Shown here: one piece after another, positions 1-6,425 of the stretch | Position numbering within the stretch: the first letter of the stretch is position 1 | Layout of the letters: each line of letters opens with the position of its first letter | Assembly: GCA_947483545.1 (NCBI GenBank) | Contig: CANKNP010000058.1 | Location: 1-18,781, forward strand | DNA from: Deltaproteobacteria bacterium | GTDB taxonomy: Bacteria; Myxococcota; UBA796; SXON01 | Length of the DNA stretch: 18,781 nt | Reading direction: 5' to 3' | Notes under the pieces: model-generated | Databases searched by the model: none | Told to the model about the DNA's origin: nothing | The model's input: the letters and a program-made list of their open reading frames with translations, nothing else | Made by a program: the position numbers and the translations under genes

Positions 1-40
1 CAGGCTCAGGCCTGATCCCTTGCGTAGGGGCGGCCCCCCG

Positions 41-574
41 TCACCACAGCTTCCACCACGGCTTCCCCCCCTTCGGCTCCTCAAGTACCAGGCCGGTGAC
101 CCGCCCGTTCTCGATGGTGAACGGGAAGGCGCACACGCGGTCCCCCACGGCCTGCTCGAACCCGCGCCGCACCTCCGCGAGCAGCTCCGAGCGGTGTCGG
201 TCCGTGTCCACGACCACCGAGATCCTGCCCCGCATCGGCACCGCTGCGAGCAGCTTCGAAGCCTGCAGTCGCGTGCAGGCCAACTGCATCCGCGGCACGT
301 CCAGCAGGAACTCCGCTGCGTGTGGCGCCAGGATGGTCAAGCGCCCCTCGCCTCCCGCGGCCCAGGCGTTCGGCTCCTTCCCGAGCGCCATGACCGCGTA
401 ATCCCAGGTGGTCGGCTCCACCTGGTCACGGGGCATCACCCGATGCTGCGCGCCCGTCACGATCGTGGCCCACGGGGACACGTCCTTCGCACCCTCGACG
501 ACGTATCGGCCCGAGGCTGTACGGACACCCGACCAGCCGGGGCCGTAGAGTCGTAGCAGGAGTCCATCGCTCAT
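41..574 (-). CDS. Hypothetical protein, 177 aa
   Basis: I do not recognise a family. The protein has no signal peptide and no membrane segment, so it is probably cytoplasmic. It opens with MSDGLLLRLYGPGWSGV, has a central alpha/beta-looking part (GRISVVVDTDRHRSELLAEVRR is predicted strand then helix) and ends in a Trp-rich basic tail, PWWKLW. The ATG start at 574 lies 32 bases after the stop of the OmpA gene on the same strand. No convincing Shine-Dalgarno precedes it, but a promoter-like pair ends about six bases upstream, so a leaderless transcript is possible. The opposite-strand ORFs over it are low-complexity Arg/Pro-rich shadows. The frame is open to its stop and the composition is protein-like, so the gene is probably real. 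Its function is unknown. Confidence 0.7.
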   Translation of the reverse strand: MSDGLLLRLYGPGWSGVRTASGRYVVEGAKDVSPWATIVTGAQHRVMPRDQVEPTTWDYAVMALGKEPNAWAAGGEGRLTILAPHAAEFLLDVPRMQLACTRLQASKLLAAVPMRGRISVVVDTDRHRSELLAEVRRGFEQAVGDRVCAFPFTIENGRVTGLVLEEPKGGKPWWKLW

Positions 575-580
575 GGGGCG

Positions 581-609
581 ATGGTAGGCGAAAAGTCCCC
601 TTCCGTCTA
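581..609 (-). promoter_or_regulatory. Candidate promoter for the 177-aa gene
   Basis: On the minus strand, TAGACG (609-604) and TACCAT (586-581) are separated by 17 bases, and the ATG begins at 574. The -35-like box contains the TAG stop of the OmpA gene. The predicted start would coincide with the ATG, giving a leaderless mRNA. Each box matches only 4 of 6 consensus bases, so this is tentative. Confidence 0.28.
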
Positions 610-1926
610 CTGGACCAGCTTGAACTCCACGCGCCGGTTCATCGCTCGGCCGGTCTCCGTCTCGTTGTCCGCCACCGGAACGGTCTCCCCGTACCCGATC
701 GCACGGACGCGCGAGGCGCTGATCCCGTTCACCAGGAACCAGCTCATGACCGCGCTCGCACGACGCTGGGAGAGGTCGAGATTGTAGGCGTCATCGGCCT
801 TGGAGTCGGTGTGACCCTGGATCTCGATCTTCATGTCGGGGAACTGCTGGAGCACCAGGAGCGCGGCCGTGAGGATCGTCGTGGACGCTTTGCGGATCGT
901 GTCTTTGTTGTTGTCGAAGGTGATGCCCTGGATCACGCCCGTGAACTGTGCGACTTCGCGCGGGATCGTGTCGGGGCAGCCGTCGAGGTCCTGGTAGTTG
1001 TTGATCGTCTCAGGATCGTTCGGGCAGCGATCGTCGTCGTCCTGGAAGCCGTCGTGGTCGTTGTCCACGTCCGGGCACCCGTCGTCGTCCTCGAAGCTGT
1101 CGTCGTCCTCCGGCTCATTCACGCACGCATCGTAGGTGTCGAGCACCTTGTCGTCGTCGTTGTCGGGGTCCGGGCAGCCATCGGGATCCTCGAAGCCGTC
1201 CTTGTCCTCGGCCTTGTTCGGGCATTCATCCTTCACGTCCTTGATGCCGTCCTTGTCGTTGTCGGCCTCGGGGCAGCCGTCATCGTCCTGGTAGTCGTCG
1301 TCGTCTTCGGGATCCTCCTTACACTCGTCCACCTTGTTCAGGATGCCGTCGCGGTCCACGTCGGGGTGTTCTTCGGGGCGCAGGTCGAAGCCGACGGTCC
1401 ACTCGACGTTGTCGCCGTAGACGCTGCTCTGCTCCTCGCTGGAGTTGCCGAACAGCACCCCCATCCAACGCACGTCGGTGCGCAGATGCAGCGGCCCGAC
1501 GATCTGCAACGTGGCGCCAAGGCCCGCGTTGAGCAGCGCGTTGGTCTGGGGGTTCAGGTACAGCAAGGTCTCGCCGTCCTTCGACGCGCCCGCAGCGGAG
1601 GGCCGATCAACGGAGATGTACTCGATGCCCGCCCCCGCGACGACGAAGAGGTCGAGCCGGCTCTGCGGTGTGGCATGGAACAGCAGGTTCAGGCGCGGGT
1701 CGAGCAGGTTGTACGTGTAGGAGTGCGCGACGGTGAGCGACTGGGCCCAGCCAAAGTCCACTTCTACGTCGAACGCCGGGACGATCTGCAAGCCGAGCCG
1801 GCCGACGGCAGTGGGCGCGGTCTTCATTGGGGAGCTGGGCCCCATCGCGTAGAACCCCCCGTAGATGCCGCCGGTGGGCGAGACGGCTGCGGCGGGGGAG
1901 ATGGCGAGGACAAGCAAGGTGAGCAC
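607..1926 (-). CDS. OmpA-family outer-membrane protein with TSP3 repeats
   Basis: Outer-membrane/peptidoglycan-anchoring protein of 439 aa. A hydrophobic stretch ending in an Ala-rich site (LTLLVLAISPAAA) acts as signal peptide. Residues about 15-186 look like an OmpA-type beta-barrel. Residues about 189-318 are thrombospondin type 3 repeats, extremely rich in Asp with paired Cys, expected to bind calcium. Residues about 332-439 form an OmpA C-terminal domain with FDNNKDTI, GHTD (D374), LSQRRA (R389) and NRRVEF; D374 and R389 have the spacing of the known diaminopimelate-binding pair. I chose the GTG at 1926 because GGAGG lies four bases upstream and a promoter-like pair sits at 1960-1989. 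A longer form from ATG 2022 is possible but would add 32 Pro/Arg-rich residues before the signal peptide. It probably links the outer membrane to the cell wall. Confidence 0.9.
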   Translation of the reverse strand: MLTLLVLAISPAAAVSPTGGIYGGFYAMGPSSPMKTAPTAVGRLGLQIVPAFDVEVDFGWAQSLTVAHSYTYNLLDPRLNLLFHATPQSRLDLFVVAGAGIEYISVDRPSAAGASKDGETLLYLNPQTNALLNAGLGATLQIVGPLHLRTDVRWMGVLFGNSSEEQSSVYGDNVEWTVGFDLRPEEHPDVDRDGILNKVDECKEDPEDDDDYQDDDGCPEADNDKDGIKDVKDECPNKAEDKDGFEDPDGCPDPDNDDDKVLDTYDACVNEPEDDDSFEDDDGCPDVDNDHDGFQDDDDRCPNDPETINNYQDLDGCPDTIPREVAQFTGVIQGITFDNNKDTIRKASTTILTAALLVLQQFPDMKIEIQGHTDSKADDAYNLDLSQRRASAVMSWFLVNGISASRVRAIGYGETVPVADNETETGRAMNRRVEFKLVQ

Positions 1927-1959
1927 GGGGCCTCCGGGGCTTCGGCGCTGAACGGGGGG

Positions 1960-1989
1960 CCTATATTGCCGCGCGGGGAGGTTCTGCAA
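1960..1989 (-). promoter_or_regulatory. Candidate sigma70-type promoter of the OmpA gene
   Basis: Minus strand: TTGCAG (1989-1984), an 18-base spacer, then TATAGG (1965-1960) inside the only AT-rich spot of this stretch. It lies 33 bases upstream of the GTG at 1926 and inside the longer ORF version, which supports the GTG start. Confidence 0.4.
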
Positions 1990-2040
1990 ATCGGGGGGGG
2001 CGAGGGCTATTTTGGGGGCCATCGGCGCGGGTCTCCCGCC

Positions 2041-2065
2041 CCGCGCGGGCGCTCCCGCTTCTTTT
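2041..2065 (+). repeat. Dispersed 24-bp repeat, copy 1 (hairpin plus T-run)
   Basis: It contains GCGGG-CGCT-CCCGC (2045-2058) followed by TTCTTTT, which looks like an intrinsic terminator on the plus strand, although no plus-strand gene ends here. The first 24 bases recur exactly at 7249-7272, inside a coding region. It lies in the 173-base spacer between the J-domain gene and the OmpA start. Confidence 0.6.
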
Positions 2066-2099
2066 CGGGCCGGGCGGGTCGTTCGGCGGGCGCCCCCCC

Positions 2100-3527
2100 C
2101 TACTTCTTGAAAAACCGCGAGAAAAACCCCTTCTTCTCCGGCTCCGCCTTCTGCGCCCCCTTCAGCTTCTTCAGCTCCGCCAGCGCGTCCGGGTTGCTCG
2201 GGTTCAGCTTCAGCGCCCCGATGAACGCGCGCTGTGCCCCCGCCTCATCCCCCCGCGCCAGGCGCGTACGCCCCAGCAGGAGCTTCGCCCAGTCCGCGCC
2301 CGCGATCTCCGACGCGATGGCCTCCACCTCGGCGGTGGCCTCCTCCACGGGCGGCGTGACCGGCTTCCCCTGGTTCAGACGGACCAGACAATACGCCGCA
2401 TACGCCCGGATTTGGGGGTGCTGCGGGTCCGCGGCCAGCGCCTTCTTCAGGGTCTCGTGGGCCTGGACGTACCGCTGTGCGGCGATGTCCCGCTGCCCGT
2501 TGGTCAGGTGCCGCTCCCCCTCCAGGATCAGCTGGAGCTGCTGCTCTGCCTTCTCCTCCTCCGTCAGCTCCCCGAAGATCACCTTCCGGGTGTACGCATC
2601 GCGCCTCTTCGGGTCGTTCAACGTCGCCCAGGCTTCGCGGCCCTTGTCGAAGAGCCGCTCCATCTCCTGCTGCACCTCAGGCGGAGAGGTCGCCCATCGG
2701 TCGGGGTGGAGCGCCGCCGCGAGCGCCATGTAGGACTTGCGCATGACCTCCGGGGGATCCTGCCATTGCACCGCGAGCACCTCGAAGTGGCTCGTCGCCG
2801 CGTTGATGCGTGCGGCCAGATCCTCCACGGGTGCTGCGACGGGCGCTGCGGTCGGGACCGGGGGCGCCGGCTCCTCCGGGATCTCGGCCAGCGGCGCAGA
2901 CCCCTCAAAAAGCCCCGACGGGCGATTCTCGCGGATGCCCTGGGAGACCACCTGGAACTGAATGCTGGGATCCTTACCCACCTCGATGGCGCCCATCACG
3001 CGGGCCAGCGCCAGGGCGCGCCCCAGCTCCTCGCCGGTACCGGGCCCGAAGTCCTGCACATCCTCCGTGGGGCGAGAGCCGTCCAGCTCCGCGAGGTAGT
3101 TCACCAACGATGCGTCCCAAGGTAGGGCCGCCAGCCGGGGAAAGGCAGTCGGCACGGCCTTCGGCCAGGAGTCCGCCTCCAACGCGGGCAGTGCGTCCAC
3201 CACCTCCCAAAGTGCCAGGGCCAGCGCCACGGGCTCTCGCGACGGGGGTTCGATGCCCGGGTGTACCACGATGGCCCCCTCGCGTTCCCGGAGGATCGCG
3301 CCGAGCCGGGCCTTGCGCACGGCCGCGACGATGTCCTCCACCGGTCCCTGCTCCTGGAGCCGCTCAGCGCCCTCGCTCCGCAGGTTGGACTGCACGAGCA
3401 GGAGCTGATCCCCTTGTACGAACACAACGCGACGACGCTTGCCGTCCTGCCACTCGATGCCCCCGCTCGTCCCAGCAGCGAGCCAACGACGAAGGGTCTC
3501 GATGAACGTGAGGCCTGCGGTGGTCAC
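2100..3527 (-). CDS. DUF4388/PatA-like N-domain, J-domain and TPR protein
   Basis: Cytoplasmic protein of 475 aa. Residues 5-110 resemble a short DUF4388 (PatA-like) module, with the helix TLRRWLAAG then strands ending VVFVQGDQLLLVQS. After a Pro/Ala-rich linker (about 218-236), residues 247-313 form a DnaJ-type J-domain with intact HPD (274-276), the motif that stimulates Hsp70 ATPase. Residues 330-455 hold helical repeats of TPR type (QRYVQAHETLKKALAADPQHP; AQRAFIGALKLNPSNPDAL). The tail FFSRFFKK is basic and aromatic. The GTG at 3527 is chosen because GGAG lies eight bases upstream and the upstream gene stops at 3550; the longer ORF to 3755 would overlap that gene. The 22-base gap indicates an operon with it. 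Inferred role: a co-chaperone adaptor in a signalling pathway; its partners are unknown. Confidence 0.82.
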   Translation of the reverse strand: MTTAGLTFIETLRRWLAAGTSGGIEWQDGKRRRVVFVQGDQLLLVQSNLRSEGAERLQEQGPVEDIVAAVRKARLGAILREREGAIVVHPGIEPPSREPVALALALWEVVDALPALEADSWPKAVPTAFPRLAALPWDASLVNYLAELDGSRPTEDVQDFGPGTGEELGRALALARVMGAIEVGKDPSIQFQVVSQGIRENRPSGLFEGSAPLAEIPEEPAPPVPTAAPVAAPVEDLAARINAATSHFEVLAVQWQDPPEVMRKSYMALAAALHPDRWATSPPEVQQEMERLFDKGREAWATLNDPKRRDAYTRKVIFGELTEEEKAEQQLQLILEGERHLTNGQRDIAAQRYVQAHETLKKALAADPQHPQIRAYAAYCLVRLNQGKPVTPPVEEATAEVEAIASEIAGADWAKLLLGRTRLARGDEAGAQRAFIGALKLNPSNPDALAELKKLKGAQKAEPEKKGFFSRFFKK

Positions 3528-3549
3528 TGTTCCTGCTCCAAGGGCCGTG

Positions 3550-5373
3550 TCATGTATCTGGCTTACTCGCTGCGGCCAACGCCCGAAGCGCAGCACCCGC
3601 GAGCGCGCAATCCGGGTTGGCCTGGAACGCCGTCCGGTACAGCTGCTGGGACTCCTCGCGCCCGTCCGGCCGCCGCGCGAGGTGCTCCGCGAGCATGAGG
3701 AGGGCGAGCTCGCACAGGCCGTCCACCCGCAGCGCCTGGCGGAGCATGTCCTCACCGGCGAGCGGGTCCTCTGGGCAGACGAGCCCGCGCGCGTGTCCGA
3801 GGAGCGCCATCACCTCGGGATCGTCGTCGGGCGCCGCCATCAGGGCGGCGTTCAACACCGGCAAGGCGACGAGCGCCCTCCCGGAGCTGAGCAGGTGCCG
3901 GCCGTACTCGGCGAGCTCCTCCGGGCTCGTGGTCTCCGTCGTGTCCGGCGAGTAGGTGCGCGCCTGGGACCGGAGGTGAACGCCGTCGAGCCGCGCGTCG
4001 TAGACGGCCCGCCGGGCGGAGTCCCCAAGCACGCGGCCGGCCTCTTTGACCCGCATCTGGATGTCGCGCAGCCGATCGCGGCTCGCCGCATCCAGGTTCG
4101 TCCGGGCGGCGGTCGCGATGAGGCCCAGCGCCCGGCTCTCCGCTGCGGCGACGTCCTCCTCCAGCGCCGTGGGCCCGAGGCCCAGCACCGCGTAGTGGCT
4201 CGCGTCCGCGAGGAGCCGGTGCTCCGCGGCGATCGCGGCCAGCGCGTCCTGGCGCGGATCCTCGTCGGTCAGCGCGGCCTGGTCCACGGCGAGGCGCAGG
4301 AGGCCGTACGTGTACAGGAGCCCGAGGAGCCGCTCGGCGGCGGCGCCTTCCGCGAGCAGTTCGGACATCTGTGCCCCGTTGCTCAGCATCGCGCGGACCC
4401 GGCGCAAGGTCCGTTGCGGATCCAAGCTCTCCCAGAGCTCCGGCGTAAACGTCGGCGCGGTCACGCGTGCGGCCCGGAACCCGGTGCCGGGGAGCGCGAC
4501 GGAGACGCCGCCGAGGCGCCATTCGATCGCGACCGGATGCACCTCGAACCCCGCGAACCCCAGGGACTCCGCGCGGGTGGTCCGCCACGAACCCGCCAGC
4601 GCCTTCCCGGCGCCCAGCACCCGGAGCAGCACCTGCTCACGCAGCGTCCGCTCCACCGCGAGCCGGTCCAGCACCCCGCCATGGACGAGCACTTCGCCCA
4701 CGGTTCGGGGGCGCTCCCCTTCGCCGGACGCCACCGCCGCGTTCACCTGCTCCGCAGCAGCGAGCCCCAGCCCCGCCAGGACCACGCCGAAGTCGGTGCT
4801 CCGGTCACTCGAACGCGCGGCGCCGGGGTAGCCCTGCTGCAGGTACACGCGCACGGCGAGCCCGCCCACCGCGGTAATGTCCAACGCCCCCGTGAAGCGC
4901 TCGCGCCAGAGGCGGCGGAGCAGCTCCGGCAGCCAGCCCGCGTGGATCGTGCCCGATTCGTTGGTGGCGCCGGTCCGGAGCGGCGGGATGGAGAACGCCG
5001 CTGCGGGAGCAGGTCGGCGCTTGAGCAGGCGGGTCAGCATGGCGTGGGCCTGCTCCGCGGACGCCGGCTTGGTCAAGAAACTATCGGCGCCCGCGGCCGT
5101 CGCCTGGGCTCGGACGTCCTCCCGCGCTGAGGTCACGACCACAGGCAGGTTCGCCCCGTGCAGTTGAAGGCGCACCTGCGCACAGACGGACAGGCCGTCC
5201 ATGCCCGGCAGCACGAGATCGGCCAGCAACGCATCCGGCGGGTCGGCCAGGATCAACCGCAGCGCCTCCAGGCCGTCGGGCTCCACCCGGACGTCCCAGC
5301 CGAGCGCGGACAACCCGTCCGACAGGATGGCTGCGGTGAGGCGGTCGGCTTCAAGGAGGAGCAGGGAAGGCAC
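3550..5373 (-). CDS. Response regulator fused to DUF4388, degenerate J-domain and TPR
   Basis: Protein of 607 aa. Residues 1-115 form a complete receiver domain: acidic E8/D10, phosphoacceptor D52 (in LLADLVLPGMDG), T81/S82 and K102 (FLTKP). Residues about 140-290 are a PatA-like DUF4388 domain (PELLRRLWRERFTGALDI, VYLQQGYPGAA). Residues about 391-462 look like a J-domain (HYAVLGL at the start, ARRAVYDARLDG at the end), but the loop between helices II and III reads LIATAARTNLD and has no HPD. Residues 485-600 are TPR-like. The GTG at 5373 sits directly before the receiver's first strand; the frame runs open to 6669 only through intergenic and antisense sequence. The Shine-Dalgarno is weak. 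It is the first gene of a pair with the intact J-domain protein. Inferred role: phosphorylation-controlled adaptor. The stop codon lies inside a GATACATGA copy of the ATGTATC motif. Confidence 0.85.
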   Translation of the reverse strand: MPSLLLLEADRLTAAILSDGLSALGWDVRVEPDGLEALRLILADPPDALLADLVLPGMDGLSVCAQVRLQLHGANLPVVVTSAREDVRAQATAAGADSFLTKPASAEQAHAMLTRLLKRRPAPAAAFSIPPLRTGATNESGTIHAGWLPELLRRLWRERFTGALDITAVGGLAVRVYLQQGYPGAARSSDRSTDFGVVLAGLGLAAAEQVNAAVASGEGERPRTVGEVLVHGGVLDRLAVERTLREQVLLRVLGAGKALAGSWRTTRAESLGFAGFEVHPVAIEWRLGGVSVALPGTGFRAARVTAPTFTPELWESLDPQRTLRRVRAMLSNGAQMSELLAEGAAAERLLGLLYTYGLLRLAVDQAALTDEDPRQDALAAIAAEHRLLADASHYAVLGLGPTALEEDVAAAESRALGLIATAARTNLDAASRDRLRDIQMRVKEAGRVLGDSARRAVYDARLDGVHLRSQARTYSPDTTETTSPEELAEYGRHLLSSGRALVALPVLNAALMAAPDDDPEVMALLGHARGLVCPEDPLAGEDMLRQALRVDGLCELALLMLAEHLARRPDGREESQQLYRTAFQANPDCALAGAALRALAAASKPDT

Positions 5374-5430
5374 GGCGATTCTCGGTCTCCGCGACGACGT
5401 ATCGCCGCAGCGTCGGGAACGCGGGGTGAC

Positions 5431-5509
5431 GGGGGGCCAGCCCGGGCGCTGCGCAAACAGGACGACCACAAGTCGCTGGAAAAACGTGACACGGAGCCGG
5501 GCTGGCCCC
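5431..5509. repeat. 13-bp inverted repeat A/A' upstream of ssb
   Basis: GGGGCCAGCCCGG at 5433-5445 is the perfect reverse complement of CCGGGCTGGCCCC at 5497-5509. The left arm belongs to GGGGGGCCAGCCC (5431-5443), which recurs in direct orientation at 5635-5647. The central arm could therefore pair with either flank. It lies in the 387-base divergent spacer 5374-5760. Confidence 0.7.
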
Positions 5510-5514
5510 GAACC

Positions 5515-5588
5515 GCACCGTTCCAGGTGGAAGGCGGCGGGCCCGGCGTCTTCGACGGACCGTCGCATTCCACCGGTAGGAACGGTGC
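5515..5588. repeat. Long bulged stem-loop B
   Basis: GCACCGTTCC (5515-5524) pairs with 5579-5588, and GGTGGAA (5526-5532) pairs with 5568-5574. That makes 17 base pairs interrupted by an asymmetric bulge. The 35-base loop holds its own palindrome, CGACGG-A-CCGTCG (5553-5565). Confidence 0.65.
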
Positions 5589-5598
5589 AAAGCGACCG

Positions 5599-5636
5599 CC
5601 GATCCGCGCGCGAGGTTTGCCGAGCGCGCGGATCGG
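5599..5636. repeat. 13-bp perfect stem-loop C
   Basis: CCGATCCGCGCGC (5599-5611) and GCGCGCGGATCGG (5624-5636) are perfect complements around a 12-base loop. No T-run follows on either strand, so it does not look like a standard terminator. Confidence 0.7.
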
Positions 5637-5647
5637 GGGGCCAGCCC
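5635..5647 (+). repeat. Second direct copy of the 13-mer A
   Basis: GGGGGGCCAGCCC is identical to 5431-5443 and complementary over 11 bases to 5499-5509 region of arm A'. It overlaps the 3' arm of stem C by two bases. Confidence 0.65.
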
Positions 5648-5684
5648 AGAAAACACGGTTGCCCTGTGGGCGAGCCTCCGTCAA

Positions 5685-5699
5685 GGCCAATAATTGGCC
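5685..5699. promoter_or_regulatory. 15-bp palindrome, candidate operator upstream of ssb
   Basis: GGCCAAT-A-ATTGGCC is a perfect palindrome with 7-bp arms, about 60 bases upstream of the ssb ATG. It is AT-rich at the centre within very GC-rich DNA, as dimeric repressor sites often are. The binding protein is unknown and it does not resemble a LexA box I know. Confidence 0.4.
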
Positions 5700-5729
5700 G
5701 TTGGTCGCCGCGCGCCGCACGCGCCGGGG

Positions 5730-5752
5730 TGCTACCTTCTCGCATCTCGGAG
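5730..5752 (+). promoter_or_regulatory. Candidate extended -10 and Shine-Dalgarno of ssb
   Basis: TGCTACCTT (5730-5738) fits an extended -10 (TGn then TACCTT) with no clear -35. GGAG at 5749-5752 is eight bases before the ATG at 5761 and fixes the ssb start. If this promoter is used, the leader is short and the upstream inverted repeats act as DNA or belong to another transcript. Confidence 0.4.
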
Positions 5753-5760
5753 TCAGCGTC

Positions 5761-6405
5761 ATGATCAACAAGGTCATCCTCATCGGCAACCTCGGCCAGG
5801 ATCCGGAGCTGCGGTCCACGCAGGGCGGACAATCCGTCGCCAGCCTGCGGGTGGCCACCACGGACAAGTACAAGGATCGCGATGGCAACTGGGTCGATCG
5901 CACCGAATGGCACAGCGTTGTCGTGTGGGGCCGACAGGCCGAGACGGTGCACCAGTACTGCAAGAAGGGCAAGCAGCTCTACATCGAAGGCCGCCTTCAA
6001 ACCCGCAAGTGGCAGGACAAGGAGGGCAAGGATCGCTACAGCACCGAGGTGGTCGCTGAGCAGGTCCGATTCCTGGGCGGTGCCGGCGGCGCGGGGGGCG
6101 GCGGTGGTGGTGGTGACGAAGGCGGAGGCTACGGCGGCGGGCGTGGCGGTGGCGGAGGCGGGGGTGGCGGCAACTACGGTGGTGGAGGTGCCAGCGGCGG
6201 GGGTGGCGGGAACTACGGCGGCGGGGGCGGTGGCGGTGGCGGTGGGGGCGGTAGCAGCTACGGAGGGGGCGGCGGCGCTCGGGGGAACTACGGCGGCGGC
6301 GGCGGCGGCGGTGGGGGCCGGCCCCCAGCGGGCGGCGGCCGGGACGATGGTGGTGGCCGAGAGGACGATGTGCCGCCCCCGAGTGAGGAAGACATCCCGT
6401 TCTGA
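5761..6405 (+). CDS. ssb: Single-stranded DNA-binding protein SSB
   Basis: Binds single-stranded DNA in replication, repair and recombination. The protein is 214 aa. Residues 1-106 are the OB-fold (MINKVILIGNLGQDPELR, then VATTDKYKDRDGNWVDRTEWH, then YIEGRLQTRKWQDKEG), with aromatic DNA-contact positions such as W44, W50 and W56. Residues about 107-195 are an almost pure glycine linker punctuated by NYGG/SYGG and a few Arg. The acidic tip EEDIPF is the conserved C-terminal peptide that recruits SSB partners (canonical DDDIPF). ATG 5761 with GGAG eight bases upstream is clear; the in-frame extension to 5158 is antisense/intergenic. The gene downstream starts at or immediately after its stop codon, suggesting co-transcription. 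It is longer than typical SSBs (about 170-180 aa) because of the linker. Confidence 0.97.
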   Translation: MINKVILIGNLGQDPELRSTQGGQSVASLRVATTDKYKDRDGNWVDRTEWHSVVVWGRQAETVHQYCKKGKQLYIEGRLQTRKWQDKEGKDRYSTEVVAEQVRFLGGAGGAGGGGGGGDEGGGYGGGRGGGGGGGGGNYGGGGASGGGGGNYGGGGGGGGGGGGSSYGGGGGARGNYGGGGGGGGGRPPAGGGRDDGGGREDDVPPPSEEDIPF

Positions 6406-6425
6406 AAACCTCGGTCTACATCGAG

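Noticed and set aside
26..39. GC palindrome GGGGCGGCCCCCC after the first gene as terminator
   Set aside because: It is a short imperfect palindrome without a T-run, within the range expected by chance in such GC-rich DNA.
2045..2065. Intrinsic terminator of the J-domain gene
   Set aside because: The hairpin and T-run are oriented for the plus strand, while the adjacent genes are on the minus strand. I list it only as a repeat.
811..2733. 640-codon plus-strand ORF opposite the OmpA and J-domain genes
   Set aside because: It is Val/Arg/Ala-rich antisense of the Asp-rich TSP3 repeats and of the J-domain gene, spanning two real genes and their spacer. No domain or ribosome site supports it.
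3439..5130. 563-codon plus-strand ORF
   Set aside because: Arg/Pro/Gly/His-rich shadow of the response-regulator gene, whose own frame has clear receiver and TPR motifs.
5599..5636. Rho-independent terminator
   Set aside because: The perfect 13-bp stem has no T-run on either side and lies between divergent genes, where termination is not expected.
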